Below are positions 48,213 through 57,680 of a stretch of DNA of 64,000 nucleotides, piece by piece. Below the pieces are notes generated by a model, which was not told the DNA's origin, ran no database searches, and saw nothing but the letters and a program-made list of their open reading frames with translations. A program made the translations under genes and the position numbers. The stretch lies in assembly GCA_020248915.1 (NCBI GenBank), contig JADCGP010000027.1, forward strand, positions 1 to 64,000, in the 5' to 3' direction. Every line of letters begins with the position of its first letter. The first letter of the stretch is position 1. The stretch is from Rubrivivax sp. GTDB taxonomy: Bacteria > Pseudomonadota > Gammaproteobacteria > Burkholderiales > Burkholderiaceae_C.

Positions 48213-49137
48213 ACAGCACGTCGGCGACGAGGTTGAAGAAGATCACGAGGCAGCTGAAGACGAAGGTCACCGCCATGATGACCGGCGTGTCGTTGCGCAG
48301 GATGGCGTCGATCAGCAGGCTGCCGATGCCCGGGATGCGAAAGATCTGCTCGGTGACGATGGCGCCGCCGAACACCGCCGGCATCTGCAGCGCCACCAGT
48401 GTGACCACCGGGATCAGCGCGTTGCGCACCACGTGCTTGGTGATCACGGTGCGTTCGGCCAGGCCCTTGCTGCGCGCGGTGGTGACGTAGTCCAGGCGGA
48501 TCACGTCGAGCACCGCGCTGCGCACGTAGCGCATCATGCTCGCGGCCTGGAACAGGCCCAGCACCGTGATCGGCATGATCGATTGCTTGAAGTGCTCCCA
48601 CCACCACTGCCAGCCGGTGGCCGAGATGTCGGCGCGGTAGACGAAGGGAAGCCAGCCGAGGTAGATGCTGAAGAACAGGATGAAGATGATGCCGGTGAAG
48701 AAGGTCGGCAGCGAGAAGCCGATGAAGGCGATCGTGCTGGCGATGCGGTCGAACCACGAATAGGGCTTGACGGCGGCCAGGATGCCCACCGGCAGCGCGA
48801 CCAGGATTGCCAGCACCTGCGACAGCCCGATCACGACGATCGTCGTCGGCAGCCGCTGCATGATCAGGTCGTCGACGTCGATCCGGCTGACGAAGGAGAA
48901 GCCCCAGTCGCCGCGCAGCATGCTGGCCAGCCAGTGCAGGTAGCGCTGCCAGATCGGGTCGTCGAGGCCGAACTGCTGGCGCAGCAGCATCCGCACCTCG
49001 GCCGGGACGTTCGGGTTGCTGGCCAGTTCCTCGAACGGGTCGCCCGGCGCCAGCGCGAGCACGGTGAACAGCACCACGCTGATGCCCAGCAGGCTGGGCA
49101 GCGCGATCAGCAGGCGGCGGAGGATGTAGTTGAACAA
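48178..49137 (-). CDS. Dipeptide/oligopeptide ABC transporter permease (DppB/OppB type)
   Basis: 319 residues with six helices. It starts MFNYILRRLLIALPSLLGIS, the standard DppB opening. FGLDDPIWQRYLHWLASMLR, the loop DVIRLDYVTTARSKGLAERT and FGGAIVTEQIFRIPGIGSLL are all diagnostic. Pairs with the DppC-type protein to form the channel. It follows the binding-protein gene by 137 bases. Confidence 0.94.
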   Translation of the reverse strand: MFNYILRRLLIALPSLLGISVVLFTVLALAPGDPFEELASNPNVPAEVRMLLRQQFGLDDPIWQRYLHWLASMLRGDWGFSFVSRIDVDDLIMQRLPTTIVVIGLSQVLAILVALPVGILAAVKPYSWFDRIASTIAFIGFSLPTFFTGIIFILFFSIYLGWLPFVYRADISATGWQWWWEHFKQSIMPITVLGLFQAASMMRYVRSAVLDVIRLDYVTTARSKGLAERTVITKHVVRNALIPVVTLVALQMPAVFGGAIVTEQIFRIPGIGSLLIDAILRNDTPVIMAVTFVFSCLVIFFNLVADVLYGWLDPRISYR

Positions 49138-49274
49138 GGCGGAAGTCGTTCGGCGGAGGGCGGCGGAACCGCTCCGCGCTCCGGGCCGGCCCGCGCCCGG
49201 GCGCGGGGCTCAGAACCGCGCCGGGCCCGGCGGCAGCGTGCCGCGGGCCCGGCAGGGCGGGTCGCGGCCGGCGC

Positions 49275-51062
49275 TCAGGCGTCGCGAGTCCAGTAGCCCA
49301 GGGCCCAGGTGGTGTTGTCCCAGGCCGAGAGCACCGGATTGAGCTTGTTGACCATGCCGTACGGCCGCGGGCGCGCGAACAGCGGGATCACGTGCAGGTC
49401 GCCGACGACCAGGTCGTTCATCCGGATGAACAGCGCCGCGCGCTTGACGGGGTCGAGCTCGACCTGGGCTGCCTTGCTCGCGTCGTCGTACTCCTTGTTG
49501 CTCCAGCGCACGAGGTTGCGGCTCGCCCACTTGTTGGCCTTCTGGGCGATCTCCGCGGTGACGAACTGCTCCATGAAGGTCTGCGGGTCGGGCTGCGTCA
49601 TCGTGGTCGTGTACATCTGCATGTCCGACCAGAACTTCTGATAAGTGTCCGGGTTGGCAAAGTCGCTGCCGAAGAACACCGCGGCCACCACGCTCTTGAG
49701 CTCGAGGTCGATGCCGGCCTTGGTGCAGGCGTCCTTGATGACCGCCTGGCACTTCTGGCGAGGGCCGCTCACCGAGGTCTGGTAGACGAACTTGAGCTTG
49801 ACGTTGCCCTTGGCGCGGATGCCATCGGGGCCGCGCCGCCAGCCGGCCGCGTCGAGGGTCTGGTTGGCCTTGTCGATGTTGAACTCGAACTTCGTGTTCG
49901 GGCTGCGGAAGCGCTGCGGGTTGTTCAGGAAGTTGGAGGTGACGACGGCGCCGCGGCCATAGATCTGCTCGCCGATACCCTTGCGGTCGATCAGCAGGCT
50001 CATCGCCTCGCGCACGGCGCGATCGCTGAAGGCCGGGTGTTTGCTCTTGACGCTGGCGCGCTCGCCGTCGACCTCGTTCCAGGGGTCGGTGACGTTGAGG
50101 CTCACGAACTCGACGTCGCTGCCGGCGAAGAACTGCATCCGGCCCTTGCCCTCGCGCTCGAGGTTGCGCAGGATCACGTCCTCGACGGCGAGGTTCCAGC
50201 CGAGGTCGAATTCGGTGGTCTGCAGCACCGCGCGTGCGGCGCTGGTGGCGTCGCCGCCGCCCTTGAGCTCGAGAGCGTCGAAGAAGGGCTGGTTGGCCAC
50301 GTGGTAGTTGGTGTTCGCCTTGGCGCGCAGCGTGTCGCCGGGCTTGAAGTCCACGACCTCGTAAGGGCCAGTGCCCACGGCCTTCAGGTTGGCCGGGTTC
50401 TCGCGCGACTTGGCGCCCATGAAGGGCTCGAAGACGTGCTTGGGCAGGATCAGGCCGACGCTGCCGACGAAGGGCTCGGCCCAGAACGGCGTCGGGCGCG
50501 CGAACTCCACGCGCACGGTGTGCGAGTCGACCTTGACGACCTTGATGTCCTTGTAGGTGCCCACCGTCGTCATCGCGGCGGCGGGGTCCGCGGCGTACTG
50601 CCACGTGAAGACCACGTCGTCGGCGGTGAAGTCGCGGCCGTCGTGCCACTTGACGCCGCGCTTGAGCTTCCAGGTGACGCTGCGCCCGTCGGCCGCGACG
50701 CCGCCGTTCTGGCGTGTCGGCACCTCGGCCGCCAGGATCGGGATCAGGTTGCCGTCGGTGTCCCAGCCGCCCAGCGGCTCGTAGAAGATCCGGCTCGCGT
50801 CCTGGTCCTTCGTGCCGCCGGCGTAGTGCGGGTTCAGGTGCACCGGCGCCTGCCAGTAGATCAGCTTCAGCGTGCCGCCGCCGCCGCGCCGCGTGCCCTT
50901 GTAGGGGATGGTCGGGGTCTGGGCCAGGCCCTCGTTCATCAGCATCATCGAGGCCATCGGCGCGGTCAGGCCAAGGCCCACCATGCGGCGGATGAAGGTG
51001 CGGCGCGGCAGGCGGCCCTCGCGCACTTCCTCGATCATCGCCCGCAGATCACGTTCTTGCAT
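49275..51062 (-). CDS. Peptide ABC transporter substrate-binding protein (family 5, DppA type)
   Basis: 595 residues. The N-terminus carries a twin-arginine-like RRTFIRRMVGLGLTAP, preceded by a longer n-region than usual, so Tat export is likely. VAADGRSVTWKLKRGVKWHD and GRDFTADDVVFTWQYAADP are the family 5 hallmarks, with LIDRKGIGEQIYG further on. It is longer than E. coli DppA (535), with extra sequence at the ends. First gene of a complete five-gene importer. Dipeptides, oligopeptides, or other ligands such as glutathione are all possible. Confidence 0.93.
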   Translation of the reverse strand: MQERDLRAMIEEVREGRLPRRTFIRRMVGLGLTAPMASMMLMNEGLAQTPTIPYKGTRRGGGGTLKLIYWQAPVHLNPHYAGGTKDQDASRIFYEPLGGWDTDGNLIPILAAEVPTRQNGGVAADGRSVTWKLKRGVKWHDGRDFTADDVVFTWQYAADPAAAMTTVGTYKDIKVVKVDSHTVRVEFARPTPFWAEPFVGSVGLILPKHVFEPFMGAKSRENPANLKAVGTGPYEVVDFKPGDTLRAKANTNYHVANQPFFDALELKGGGDATSAARAVLQTTEFDLGWNLAVEDVILRNLEREGKGRMQFFAGSDVEFVSLNVTDPWNEVDGERASVKSKHPAFSDRAVREAMSLLIDRKGIGEQIYGRGAVVTSNFLNNPQRFRSPNTKFEFNIDKANQTLDAAGWRRGPDGIRAKGNVKLKFVYQTSVSGPRQKCQAVIKDACTKAGIDLELKSVVAAVFFGSDFANPDTYQKFWSDMQMYTTTMTQPDPQTFMEQFVTAEIAQKANKWASRNLVRWSNKEYDDASKAAQVELDPVKRAALFIRMNDLVVGDLHVIPLFARPRPYGMVNKLNPVLSAWDNTTWALGYWTRDA

Positions 51063-51220
51063 CGCTCGTCTCCGCGCGGCCTGTGCACAGGCGGCCGCTG
51101 AACCTGGCCCGCCGGCGCCCGTTCGGGCAGGCCGGCCGATGAACGGGCGATGCTAGCGGGGCGCGCGGGGGCGGCTTATCCGGGTCGGCCCGGGGCCCCG
51201 GGGTCGCGGATACTCGCCTG

Positions 51221-52093
51221 GTGAGCGGACCCGCCATCGTCGTCCACGGCCCGCGCCCGCCGGCGCCGCCGCGCAGCAGCCTCGTCCTCGATTCCCCGCA
51301 CTCCGGCAGGGTGCTGCCGCTCGATTTCGGTGCGGCGGTGGCGCCCGAGGCCCTGCGCGAGGGCGAGGACTGCTTCATCGACGAGCTCTATCTCCCCGCC
51401 GCCGGGCTCGGCATTCCGCTGCTCGCGGCGCAGTTTCCGCGCACCTACCTCGACGCCAACCGCCACGCCGACGACATCGACCCCGAGCTGCTCGACGAGC
51501 CCTGGCCCGGCCCGCTGGCGCCCAGCGGCAAGGCGGGCATCGGTAAGGCGCTGGTCTGGCGCACGCTCGACCGCGACCGCCCGATCTACGATCGTCGGCT
51601 GACGGTGGCGGAGGTGCGCCGCCGCATCGACACCTGCCACCGGCCCTACCACGAGGCGCTGGCCGGGCTGATCGACGCGGCGCACGCGCGCTTCGGCGTG
51701 GTGCACCACTTGAACTGCCACTCGATGGGCGCCACGACGAGCGTCGCGATCGAGGGCGTGGCGGGCCGGCTGCGCCCGGACATGGTGCTCGGCGACCGCG
51801 ACGGCACCACCTGCGCGCCGGAGCTCACCGCGTTCGCGCACCGTTTCCTGGCCGACCTGGGCTACGACGTCCGCATCAACGACCCGTTCAAGGGCGTCGA
51901 GCTGGTCCGCGCCTGGTCCGACCCTGCCGCCGGCCGCCACAGCCTGCAGCTGGAGATCAACAAGCGCCTGTACATGGACGAGCAGCCGGCGATCGCCCGC
52001 CACGCCGGCTTCGAGCGGCTGCAGGGGCACCTGATGGCACTGCTGGCAGCGCTGGACGAGCGCTTCACGCCGCGGGAGGCGCACCGTGGCTGA
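51221..52093 (+). CDS. N-formylglutamate amidohydrolase family protein
   Basis: 290 residues from GTG. SLVLDSPHSGRVLPLDF, DCFIDELYLPAAGLGIPLLA, TYLDANRHADDIDPELL and VHHLNCHSMG match the FGase/HutG fold with its metal-binding His and Glu/Asp residues. The prototype hydrolyses N-formyl-L-glutamate in histidine breakdown. No hut genes are near, so another N-acyl amino acid may be the substrate. The end overlaps the next gene by 8 bases. Divergent from dppA with 158 bases between. Confidence 0.88.
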   Translation: MSGPAIVVHGPRPPAPPRSSLVLDSPHSGRVLPLDFGAAVAPEALREGEDCFIDELYLPAAGLGIPLLAAQFPRTYLDANRHADDIDPELLDEPWPGPLAPSGKAGIGKALVWRTLDRDRPIYDRRLTVAEVRRRIDTCHRPYHEALAGLIDAAHARFGVVHHLNCHSMGATTSVAIEGVAGRLRPDMVLGDRDGTTCAPELTAFAHRFLADLGYDVRINDPFKGVELVRAWSDPAAGRHSLQLEINKRLYMDEQPAIARHAGFERLQGHLMALLAALDERFTPREAHRG

Positions 52094-53144
52094 GGGCCCG
52101 GCCGCTGCCGCGAACGCCCGCGCACCCGTCCAGCCCGGCCGGTCGAGCCCGGACAGCGGCGCCGATGCCGCGGCCTTGCCGCCGGCGACCGAGCGGCCGC
52201 CCGTGGAGCTCCAGGCCCCCGACATCACGCGCTGGCGCGCCGGCAACACCGGCGTCGACCACGTCCACGCCTGGGACAGCGGCGTGCCCGGCCCGCGCGT
52301 GCTGCTGACCGCGCTCGTGCACGGCAACGAGATATGCGGCGCGATCGCGCTCGACGCCTTGCTCGACGAGGTGGCCGCCGGCTGGCGCCCGCGCCGCGGC
52401 CGACTCGTCGTGGCCTTCGCCAACGTGGCGGCCTACGAGCGCTTCGACCCCGCCAACCCGTTCGCGTCGCGCTGCGTCGACGAGGACCTGAACCGCGTCT
52501 GGGCCGACGAGGTGCTGCTCGGCCCGCGCGACTCGGTCGAGCTGCGCCGCGCGCGCGAGTTGCGGCCCTTCGTGGACGCCAGCGACAGCGTGCTCGACAT
52601 CCACTCGATGAGCGAGCCGTGCGCGCCGCTGATGGTGTGCGGCACGGTGGACAAGAACGCTGTGTGGGCGCGCCAGCTCGGCCTGCCCGAGTACCTGCTG
52701 GTCGACACCGGCCACCCGGCCGGCCTGCGGATGATCGAGCGCGGCCCCTTCGGCGACCCGCGCGCGCCCGAGCGCGCGCTGCTGATCGAGTGCGGGCAGC
52801 ACTGGGAGCGTGCGGCCGCCGACATCGCGCACGACGCGCTGACGCGCTTCCTCGGTCTGACGGGGCTGGCCGACGAGGCGTGGGTACGGCGACGGATCCG
52901 GCTGCCGCTGCCGCCGCGCCAGCGGCTGGTGCGCGTCACCGAGGCGGTGGTGGCGGCGACGCCCGGCTTCCGCTTCCTGGTGCCGGCGGTCGGCCTGGGC
53001 GTCGTGGCCAAGGCCGGCACGCCGATCGCGGTGGACGGCGATCGCACCGTCCAGGCGCCCTACGACGACACCGTGCTCGTGATGCCGGGCACGCGCAACC
53101 TCAAGCCGGGCGCGACCGCGGTCCGGCTCGGCCGCTTCGAGTAG
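52086..53144 (+). CDS. Succinylglutamate desuccinylase/aspartoacylase family protein
   Basis: 352 residues from GTG. The first 40 residues are Ala/Pro-rich. The zinc carboxypeptidase-like core has VLLTALVHGNEICGAIALDA (His and Glu zinc ligands), RCVDEDLNRVW and SVLDIHSMSEPC (third ligand His), then ALLIECGQHWE with the catalytic Glu. A C-terminal beta-barrel-like region follows. Members remove an acyl group from N-acyl amino acids. It overlaps the FGase-like gene, so both likely act on related N-acyl amino acids or peptides, perhaps taken up by the divergent transporter. Confidence 0.87.
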   Translation: MAEGPAAAANARAPVQPGRSSPDSGADAAALPPATERPPVELQAPDITRWRAGNTGVDHVHAWDSGVPGPRVLLTALVHGNEICGAIALDALLDEVAAGWRPRRGRLVVAFANVAAYERFDPANPFASRCVDEDLNRVWADEVLLGPRDSVELRRARELRPFVDASDSVLDIHSMSEPCAPLMVCGTVDKNAVWARQLGLPEYLLVDTGHPAGLRMIERGPFGDPRAPERALLIECGQHWERAAADIAHDALTRFLGLTGLADEAWVRRRIRLPLPPRQRLVRVTEAVVAATPGFRFLVPAVGLGVVAKAGTPIAVDGDRTVQAPYDDTVLVMPGTRNLKPGATAVRLGRFE

Positions 53145-54009
53145 CGGCGGCAGGTGCAGCTGCCGCTGCGGCCGCCGGTGGCGCCTGCAGGGGCTGCAGC
53201 AGCTCGAGCACCGTCTGCGCGGTGGCTTCGGGCTGCTCCATCGGGAACAGGTGACCGCCTTCCAGGAAGCGCAGTCGCGGCCCGACCAGGCCGCGCGTGT
53301 ATGCCATGCCCGCCTGCCGGCCCTCCGGCGACCGCGTGCCGCCCACGTAGGCCACAGGGCAGCCGGGCGGGTGGCGCCGCACCACGTCGGGCAGGTGGTG
53401 CGGCAGCGTGTCGTAGATGCGGGTCTCGACGTCGCGGCGGAACGCCAGGCGCACCGCGCCGGCCGGGCCTTCGGGGTCGGGCTCCAGGCCGTGCGCGATG
53501 TACGCGTCGAGCACCCGCGCGTCCCAGCGCGCGAAGCCGTGCTTGGCGCCGAAGTGCGCGTGCGCCGCGGCGCGCGAGGGCCAGCGCTCGCGGCGCCGCG
53601 CCGACACGCGGCCCGGCCCGCCGCGCCGGATCAGCCGCGTCAGCTTGAGCATCTGCACCGTGTGCGCGCGCCAGCCGGCGACGACCGGGGCATCCAGCAG
53701 CACCACGGCCTGCGCCCAGCCCGGCCGCCGGCATGCCGCCAGCAGCGCCACGTAGCCGCCCATCGAGTGCCCGGCCAGCACCAGCGGCCGGCGCGGCGGC
53801 GCCGCCAGCGCGTCGACGAAGGCGAGCAGCTCGTCGCGCAGGTGAGGCCAGTTGCTGGTGACCGGGTGGCGCGGGTCGTGGCCGAGCCGGGGCGGCGCCT
53901 GCACGTCCCACCCGGCCGCGCGCCAGGCGTCGAACAGCACGCCGTAGGTGCCCGCCGGAAAGCCGTTGGCGTGGCAGAAGACGATCGTGCCGGTGTGGGC
54001 CGCCGCCAT
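53101..54009 (-). CDS. Alpha/beta hydrolase
   Basis: 302 residues. IVFCHANGFPAGTYGVLFDA opens the fold, with the oxyanion motif H-A-N-G-F-P. The nucleophile elbow is GHSMGGYV (Ser82), an Asp is supplied in the middle, and the His lies in EGGHLFPMEQPE. The last 25 residues are Ala-rich and overlap the 3' end of the convergent aspartoacylase-like gene by 44 bases. It follows the Anbu gene with a one-base overlap (TGATG), so it is the third gene of the mutS unit. Substrate not evident. Confidence 0.9.
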   Translation of the reverse strand: MAAAHTGTIVFCHANGFPAGTYGVLFDAWRAAGWDVQAPPRLGHDPRHPVTSNWPHLRDELLAFVDALAAPPRRPLVLAGHSMGGYVALLAACRRPGWAQAVVLLDAPVVAGWRAHTVQMLKLTRLIRRGGPGRVSARRRERWPSRAAAHAHFGAKHGFARWDARVLDAYIAHGLEPDPEGPAGAVRLAFRRDVETRIYDTLPHHLPDVVRRHPPGCPVAYVGGTRSPEGRQAGMAYTRGLVGPRLRFLEGGHLFPMEQPEATAQTVLELLQPLQAPPAAAAAAAPAAATRSGRAGPRSRPA

Positions 54010-54833
54010 CAGACGATGCGCTCGCCGGGGTGCGTGATCTTGCGCATGCGCTCGTAGCGGTCGCTGGCCACGATCAGCGGGTGCTCGGCGTCGCCGCCGT
54101 CCCAGCGCGGGTCGTCGATGCTCTCGAACACCTCACGCAGCCGCTGGCCCCAGGTGTTGCGGATCATGCGGAAGTACGGGTTGTGCTCGTCGATGCACAC
54201 GAACTCGTCGCTGGCGAACGCGCCCTCGCGGTAGACCAGCAGGTCGAGCGGCAGGCCCACCGTCAGGTTGGACTTCAGCGAGCTGTCCATCGACACCAGC
54301 GCGCACTTGGCCGCCTCGTCCAGCGGCGTGCCCGGCGTCAGCACGCGGTCGAGGATCGGCTTGCCGTACTTGCTCTCGCCGATCTGGAAGAAGCAGGTCT
54401 CGCGCGTGGCCTCGATGAAGTTGCCGGCCGCGTACACCAGGAACAGGCGCATCGCCTCACCCTTGATCTGGCCGCCGAAGATCATGCTGGCGTTGAAATC
54501 GACGCCGCTCTCGCGCAGCGACGGGCCGTCCTGCTGGTAGACGCGCCGCACCGCCGCGCCCAGCACGCGCGCGGCGTCGAACATGCTGGTGGCGTTCCAG
54601 ATCGTCACCGGCTCGTGGCCCGGCCCCTCGATCTTCTCGACCTGCAGGATCTCGCGCACGCTCTGGCTGATGCCCAGGTTGCCCGCCGACAGCATCGCCA
54701 TGAAGCGGTCACCCTTCTTCTCGTAGATCATCATCTTGCGGAAGGTGCTGATCTGGTCCAGGCCCGCGTTGGTGCGCGAGTCGCTGAGGAACACGAGGCC
54801 GGCGGCGAGCTTGATGCCGACGCAGTAGGTCAT
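54009..54833 (-). CDS. Anbu / BPH-type proteasome-related peptidase
   Basis: 274 residues. It starts [20 protein letters not shown], so Thr2 would become the N-terminal nucleophile once Met is removed, as in Anbu (ancestral beta-subunit) peptidases. [40 protein letters not shown] and [20 protein letters not shown] continue the family pattern. Lys34 in RKM matches the conserved active-site Lys. No propeptide and no ATPase partner are present. Anbu is often beside ATP-grasp and alpha-E genes; those are absent here. It is coupled to mutS (ATGA) and to the hydrolase (TGATG). Confidence 0.92.
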   Translation of the reverse strand: MTYCVGIKLAAGLVFLSDSRTNAGLDQISTFRKMMIYEKKGDRFMAMLSAGNLGISQSVREILQVEKIEGPGHEPVTIWNATSMFDAARVLGAAVRRVYQQDGPSLRESGVDFNASMIFGGQIKGEAMRLFLVYAAGNFIEATRETCFFQIGESKYGKPILDRVLTPGTPLDEAAKCALVSMDSSLKSNLTVGLPLDLLVYREGAFASDEFVCIDEHNPYFRMIRNTWGQRLREVFESIDDPRWDGGDAEHPLIVASDRYERMRKITHPGERIV

Positions 54834-57433
54834 GGTGCGGGATCTTTCTGCAGTTGCTTCAGGCGGTACAGCGCGTCGAGCGCCTCGCGCGGCGACAGCC
54901 TATCAGGGTCGATCGCGGCCAGCGCCCGCTCCAGCGGCCCGGGCTCGGGCGGCGCGGCCGCCGGCGGCTGTGCGAACAGGTCCACCTGCGCCCGGCCCTC
55001 GGCGGCCTGGGCCTCCAGCGCCTCGAGCGTGGCGCGCGCCTGGCGCAGCAGCGCGGGCGGCATGCCGGCCAGCCGGGCCACCTGCACGCCGTAGCTGCGG
55101 CTGGCCGGGCCGGGCTCGATCTGGTGCAGGAAGACCACGCCGTGGCCGCTCTCCACCGCGCCCACGTGCACGTTCAGCGCGCGGTCGTGCGTGGCCGGGA
55201 AGGCCGTCAGCTCGAAGTAGTGCGTCGCGAACAGCGTGAAGCAGCGGTTGCGGTCGTGCAGGTGCTGCGCGATGGCGCCGGCCAGCGCCAGCCCGTCGAA
55301 GGTGCTGGTGCCGCGGCCGATCTCGTCCATCAGCACCAGGCTGTGCTCGGTGGCGCCGTGCACGATGGCCGCGGCCTCGGTCATCTCGAGCATGAAGGTG
55401 CTCTGCGCGTTGGCGAGGTCGTCGGCGGCGCCGATGCGGGTGTGGATGGCGTCGATCGGCCCCAGCCGGCACGACTGCGCCGGGACGTACGAGCCCATCG
55501 AGGCCAGCAGCACGATCAGCGCCACCTGCCGCATGAAGGTGCTCTTGCCCCCCATGTTGGGGCCGGTGACGACGAGCATCCGCGTCTTCGCGTCGAGCCG
55601 GCAGTGGTTGGCGACGAAGGGCCCGGAGCCGGTCTCGGCGAGGCGCTGCTCCACCACCGGGTGGCGCCCGGCCTCGATGTCGATGCAGGGGTAGGGCACG
55701 AACGCGGGCGCGCACCAGCCGTGCGCGGCGGCGCGCTCGGCCAGTGCCGCCAGCGCGTCCAGGCCGGCCAGCGAGCGGGCGAGCGCGCCGAGCGTGCCCA
55801 GGTGCGGCTGCAGCGCGTCGAGCAGCTGCTCGTAGAGCCACTTCTCGCGCGCCAGCGCGCGCTCCTGCGCCGACAGCGCCTTGTCCTCGAAGGCCTTCAG
55901 CTCCGGCGTGACGAAGCGCTCGGCGTTCTTCATCGTCTGCCGGCGCTGGTAGTCGGCCGGCACCTTGCCGAGGTGCGAGCCGGTGACCTCGATGTAGAAG
56001 CCGTGCACCTTGTTGAACTGCACGCGCAGGTTGGGGATGCCGGTGCGGGCGCGCTCGCGGGCCTCGAGGTCGAGCAGGAAGGCGTCGCAGTTGAGGGCGA
56101 TGCCGCGCAGCTCGTCTAGCTCGGCGTCGTGGCCGGCGGCGATGACGCCGCCGTCGCGCACCAGGGCCGCGGGTTCCTCGGCCACGGCGGCCAGCGTCGC
56201 GGCCAGCGCGCCGCCCGGGTGCAGCGCCTCGTGCAGCCGTGCCAGCAGCGGCGCGGTGCGCGGCACCGCGGCCGCCAGCGCGGGCAGCAGCGCGAGCGTG
56301 GCGCGCAGCCCGGCGAGCTCGCGCGGGCGCACCTGGCGCAGCGCCGTGCGCGCGGTGATGCGCTCGACGTCGGCCACGCCGCGCAGCGCGTCGCGCAGCG
56401 GCTGGAAGGCGCCCGCCAGCAGCTCGCCGACGGCGGCGTGGCGTTCGGCGGCCTTCGTGCGCGCGCGCTCGGGGTGCGTGAGCCAGTGCCGCAGCAGCCG
56501 GCTGCCCATGCCGGTGCGGCAGGTGTCCAGCAGCGACAGCAGCGTCGGCGCCGGCTCGCCGCGCAGCGTCTGCGTCAGCTCGAGGTTGCGGTGCGTGGCC
56601 GGCGGCAGGTCGATCAGCTCGCCCGCGCGCTCCACCGCGAGCGAGTGCACGTGCGCCAGCGCTCCGCCCTGGGTGTGCTCGGCGAAGGCCAGCAGCGCGG
56701 CGGCGGCGGCGTGCGCCGCGCGCAGGTCCTGCGCCTGGAAGCCGGCGAGCGTGGCCACGCCGAGCTGTGCGCGCAGCTTGCGCTCGCCGAGCGCCGCGTC
56801 GAACTGCCACGCCGGCCGCGGCGTGCGGGCGGCGCGCGCCTGGGCCAGCACGTCGGGCAGCGCGCTGCCGCCGTCGAACAGGATCTCGGCGGGCTCGAGC
56901 CGGGCCAGCCAGCCGGGCAGATCGCGCTCGCCGCACTCGCTCAGGCCGAGCGTGCCGCCGGCCAGCGACAGCCAGGCGAGGCCCCAGGTGGCGCGCTCGC
57001 GGTGCACCGCCAGCAGCAGGGTGTCGGCGCGCTCGGCCAGCAGTTCGGTGTCGGTTACGGTGCCGGGCGTGACGACGCGCACCACCTTACGCTCGACCGG
57101 CCCCTTGGCCGTGGCCACGTCGCCCACCTGCTCGGCGATGGCCACCGCCTCGCCGAGCCGGATCAGCCGCGCGAGGTAGCTCTCGACCGAGTGCACCGGG
57201 ACGCCGGCCATCACCACCGGCTCGCCCGCGCTCTGGCCGCGCGTGGTGAGCGTGATGTCCAGCAGGCGGTTGGCCTTGCGGGCGTCGTCGTGGAACAGCT
57301 CGTAGAAGTCGCCCATCCGGTAGAACACGAGCGTGTCCGGGTGCTCGGCCTTGATGCGCAGGTACTGCTGCATCATCGGCGTGTGGGCGGACAGGTCGCC
57401 GGGCGGCAGCGCGGCTTGGCTCGGGGCGGTCAT
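54830..57433 (-). CDS. mutS: DNA mismatch repair protein MutS
   Basis: 867 residues, usual size. The mismatch-reading Phe-x-Glu lies in [13 protein letters not shown] (about residues 40-50). A clamp region has [15 protein letters not shown] and [14 protein letters not shown]. The ATPase has [14 protein letters not shown] (Walker A), [33 protein letters not shown] (Walker B) and [12 protein letters not shown]-terminal part ends [13 protein letters not shown]. It recognises mismatches after replication and calls MutL. First gene of a three-gene coupled unit with anbu and the hydrolase. Confidence 0.97.
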   Translation of the reverse strand: MTAPSQAALPPGDLSAHTPMMQQYLRIKAEHPDTLVFYRMGDFYELFHDDARKANRLLDITLTTRGQSAGEPVVMAGVPVHSVESYLARLIRLGEAVAIAEQVGDVATAKGPVERKVVRVVTPGTVTDTELLAERADTLLLAVHRERATWGLAWLSLAGGTLGLSECGERDLPGWLARLEPAEILFDGGSALPDVLAQARAARTPRPAWQFDAALGERKLRAQLGVATLAGFQAQDLRAAHAAAAALLAFAEHTQGGALAHVHSLAVERAGELIDLPPATHRNLELTQTLRGEPAPTLLSLLDTCRTGMGSRLLRHWLTHPERARTKAAERHAAVGELLAGAFQPLRDALRGVADVERITARTALRQVRPRELAGLRATLALLPALAAAVPRTAPLLARLHEALHPGGALAATLAAVAEEPAALVRDGGVIAAGHDAELDELRGIALNCDAFLLDLEARERARTGIPNLRVQFNKVHGFYIEVTGSHLGKVPADYQRRQTMKNAERFVTPELKAFEDKALSAQERALAREKWLYEQLLDALQPHLGTLGALARSLAGLDALAALAERAAAHGWCAPAFVPYPCIDIEAGRHPVVEQRLAETGSGPFVANHCRLDAKTRMLVVTGPNMGGKSTFMRQVALIVLLASMGSYVPAQSCRLGPIDAIHTRIGAADDLANAQSTFMLEMTEAAAIVHGATEHSLVLMDEIGRGTSTFDGLALAGAIAQHLHDRNRCFTLFATHYFELTAFPATHDRALNVHVGAVESGHGVVFLHQIEPGPASRSYGVQVARLAGMPPALLRQARATLEALEAQAAEGRAQVDLFAQPPAAAPPEPGPLERALAAIDPDRLSPREALDALYRLKQLQKDPAP

Positions 57434-57524
57434 GTCGGCCGTGATGGTAGGTCACGGCCATGCCGCGGGCGCCGGGCGGCGACGCGCTCCACGGAAGGCG
57501 GGGCGCCTCGTCGCGTTGCCACCG

Positions 57525-57551
57525 CCACGGGCCTCGACCCGAGGCCCGTGG
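57525..57551. repeat. 12-bp perfect stem hairpin in the mutS upstream gap
   Basis: CCACGGGCCTCG (57525-57536) and CGAGGCCCGTGG (57540-57551) flank a 3-base loop. It lies 92 bases before the mutS start and 130 bases after the PEP-CTERM stop, both on the minus strand. No T-run follows. It may be a factor-assisted terminator of the PEP-CTERM gene. A second GC-only inverted repeat lies at about 57585-57607. Confidence 0.65.
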
Positions 57552-57680
57552 GCGCGCTGCGCCAGCGGTGCCCAGGACGAGACGCGCGCGCCGGAAACGC
57601 GCGCGCCGCGGGGGTGCCGCGGCGTGCGAGGGGCCAGGGCGCGAGGCCCGGCCGGATGCGTCGGGGGACGTGCCCCGGAT

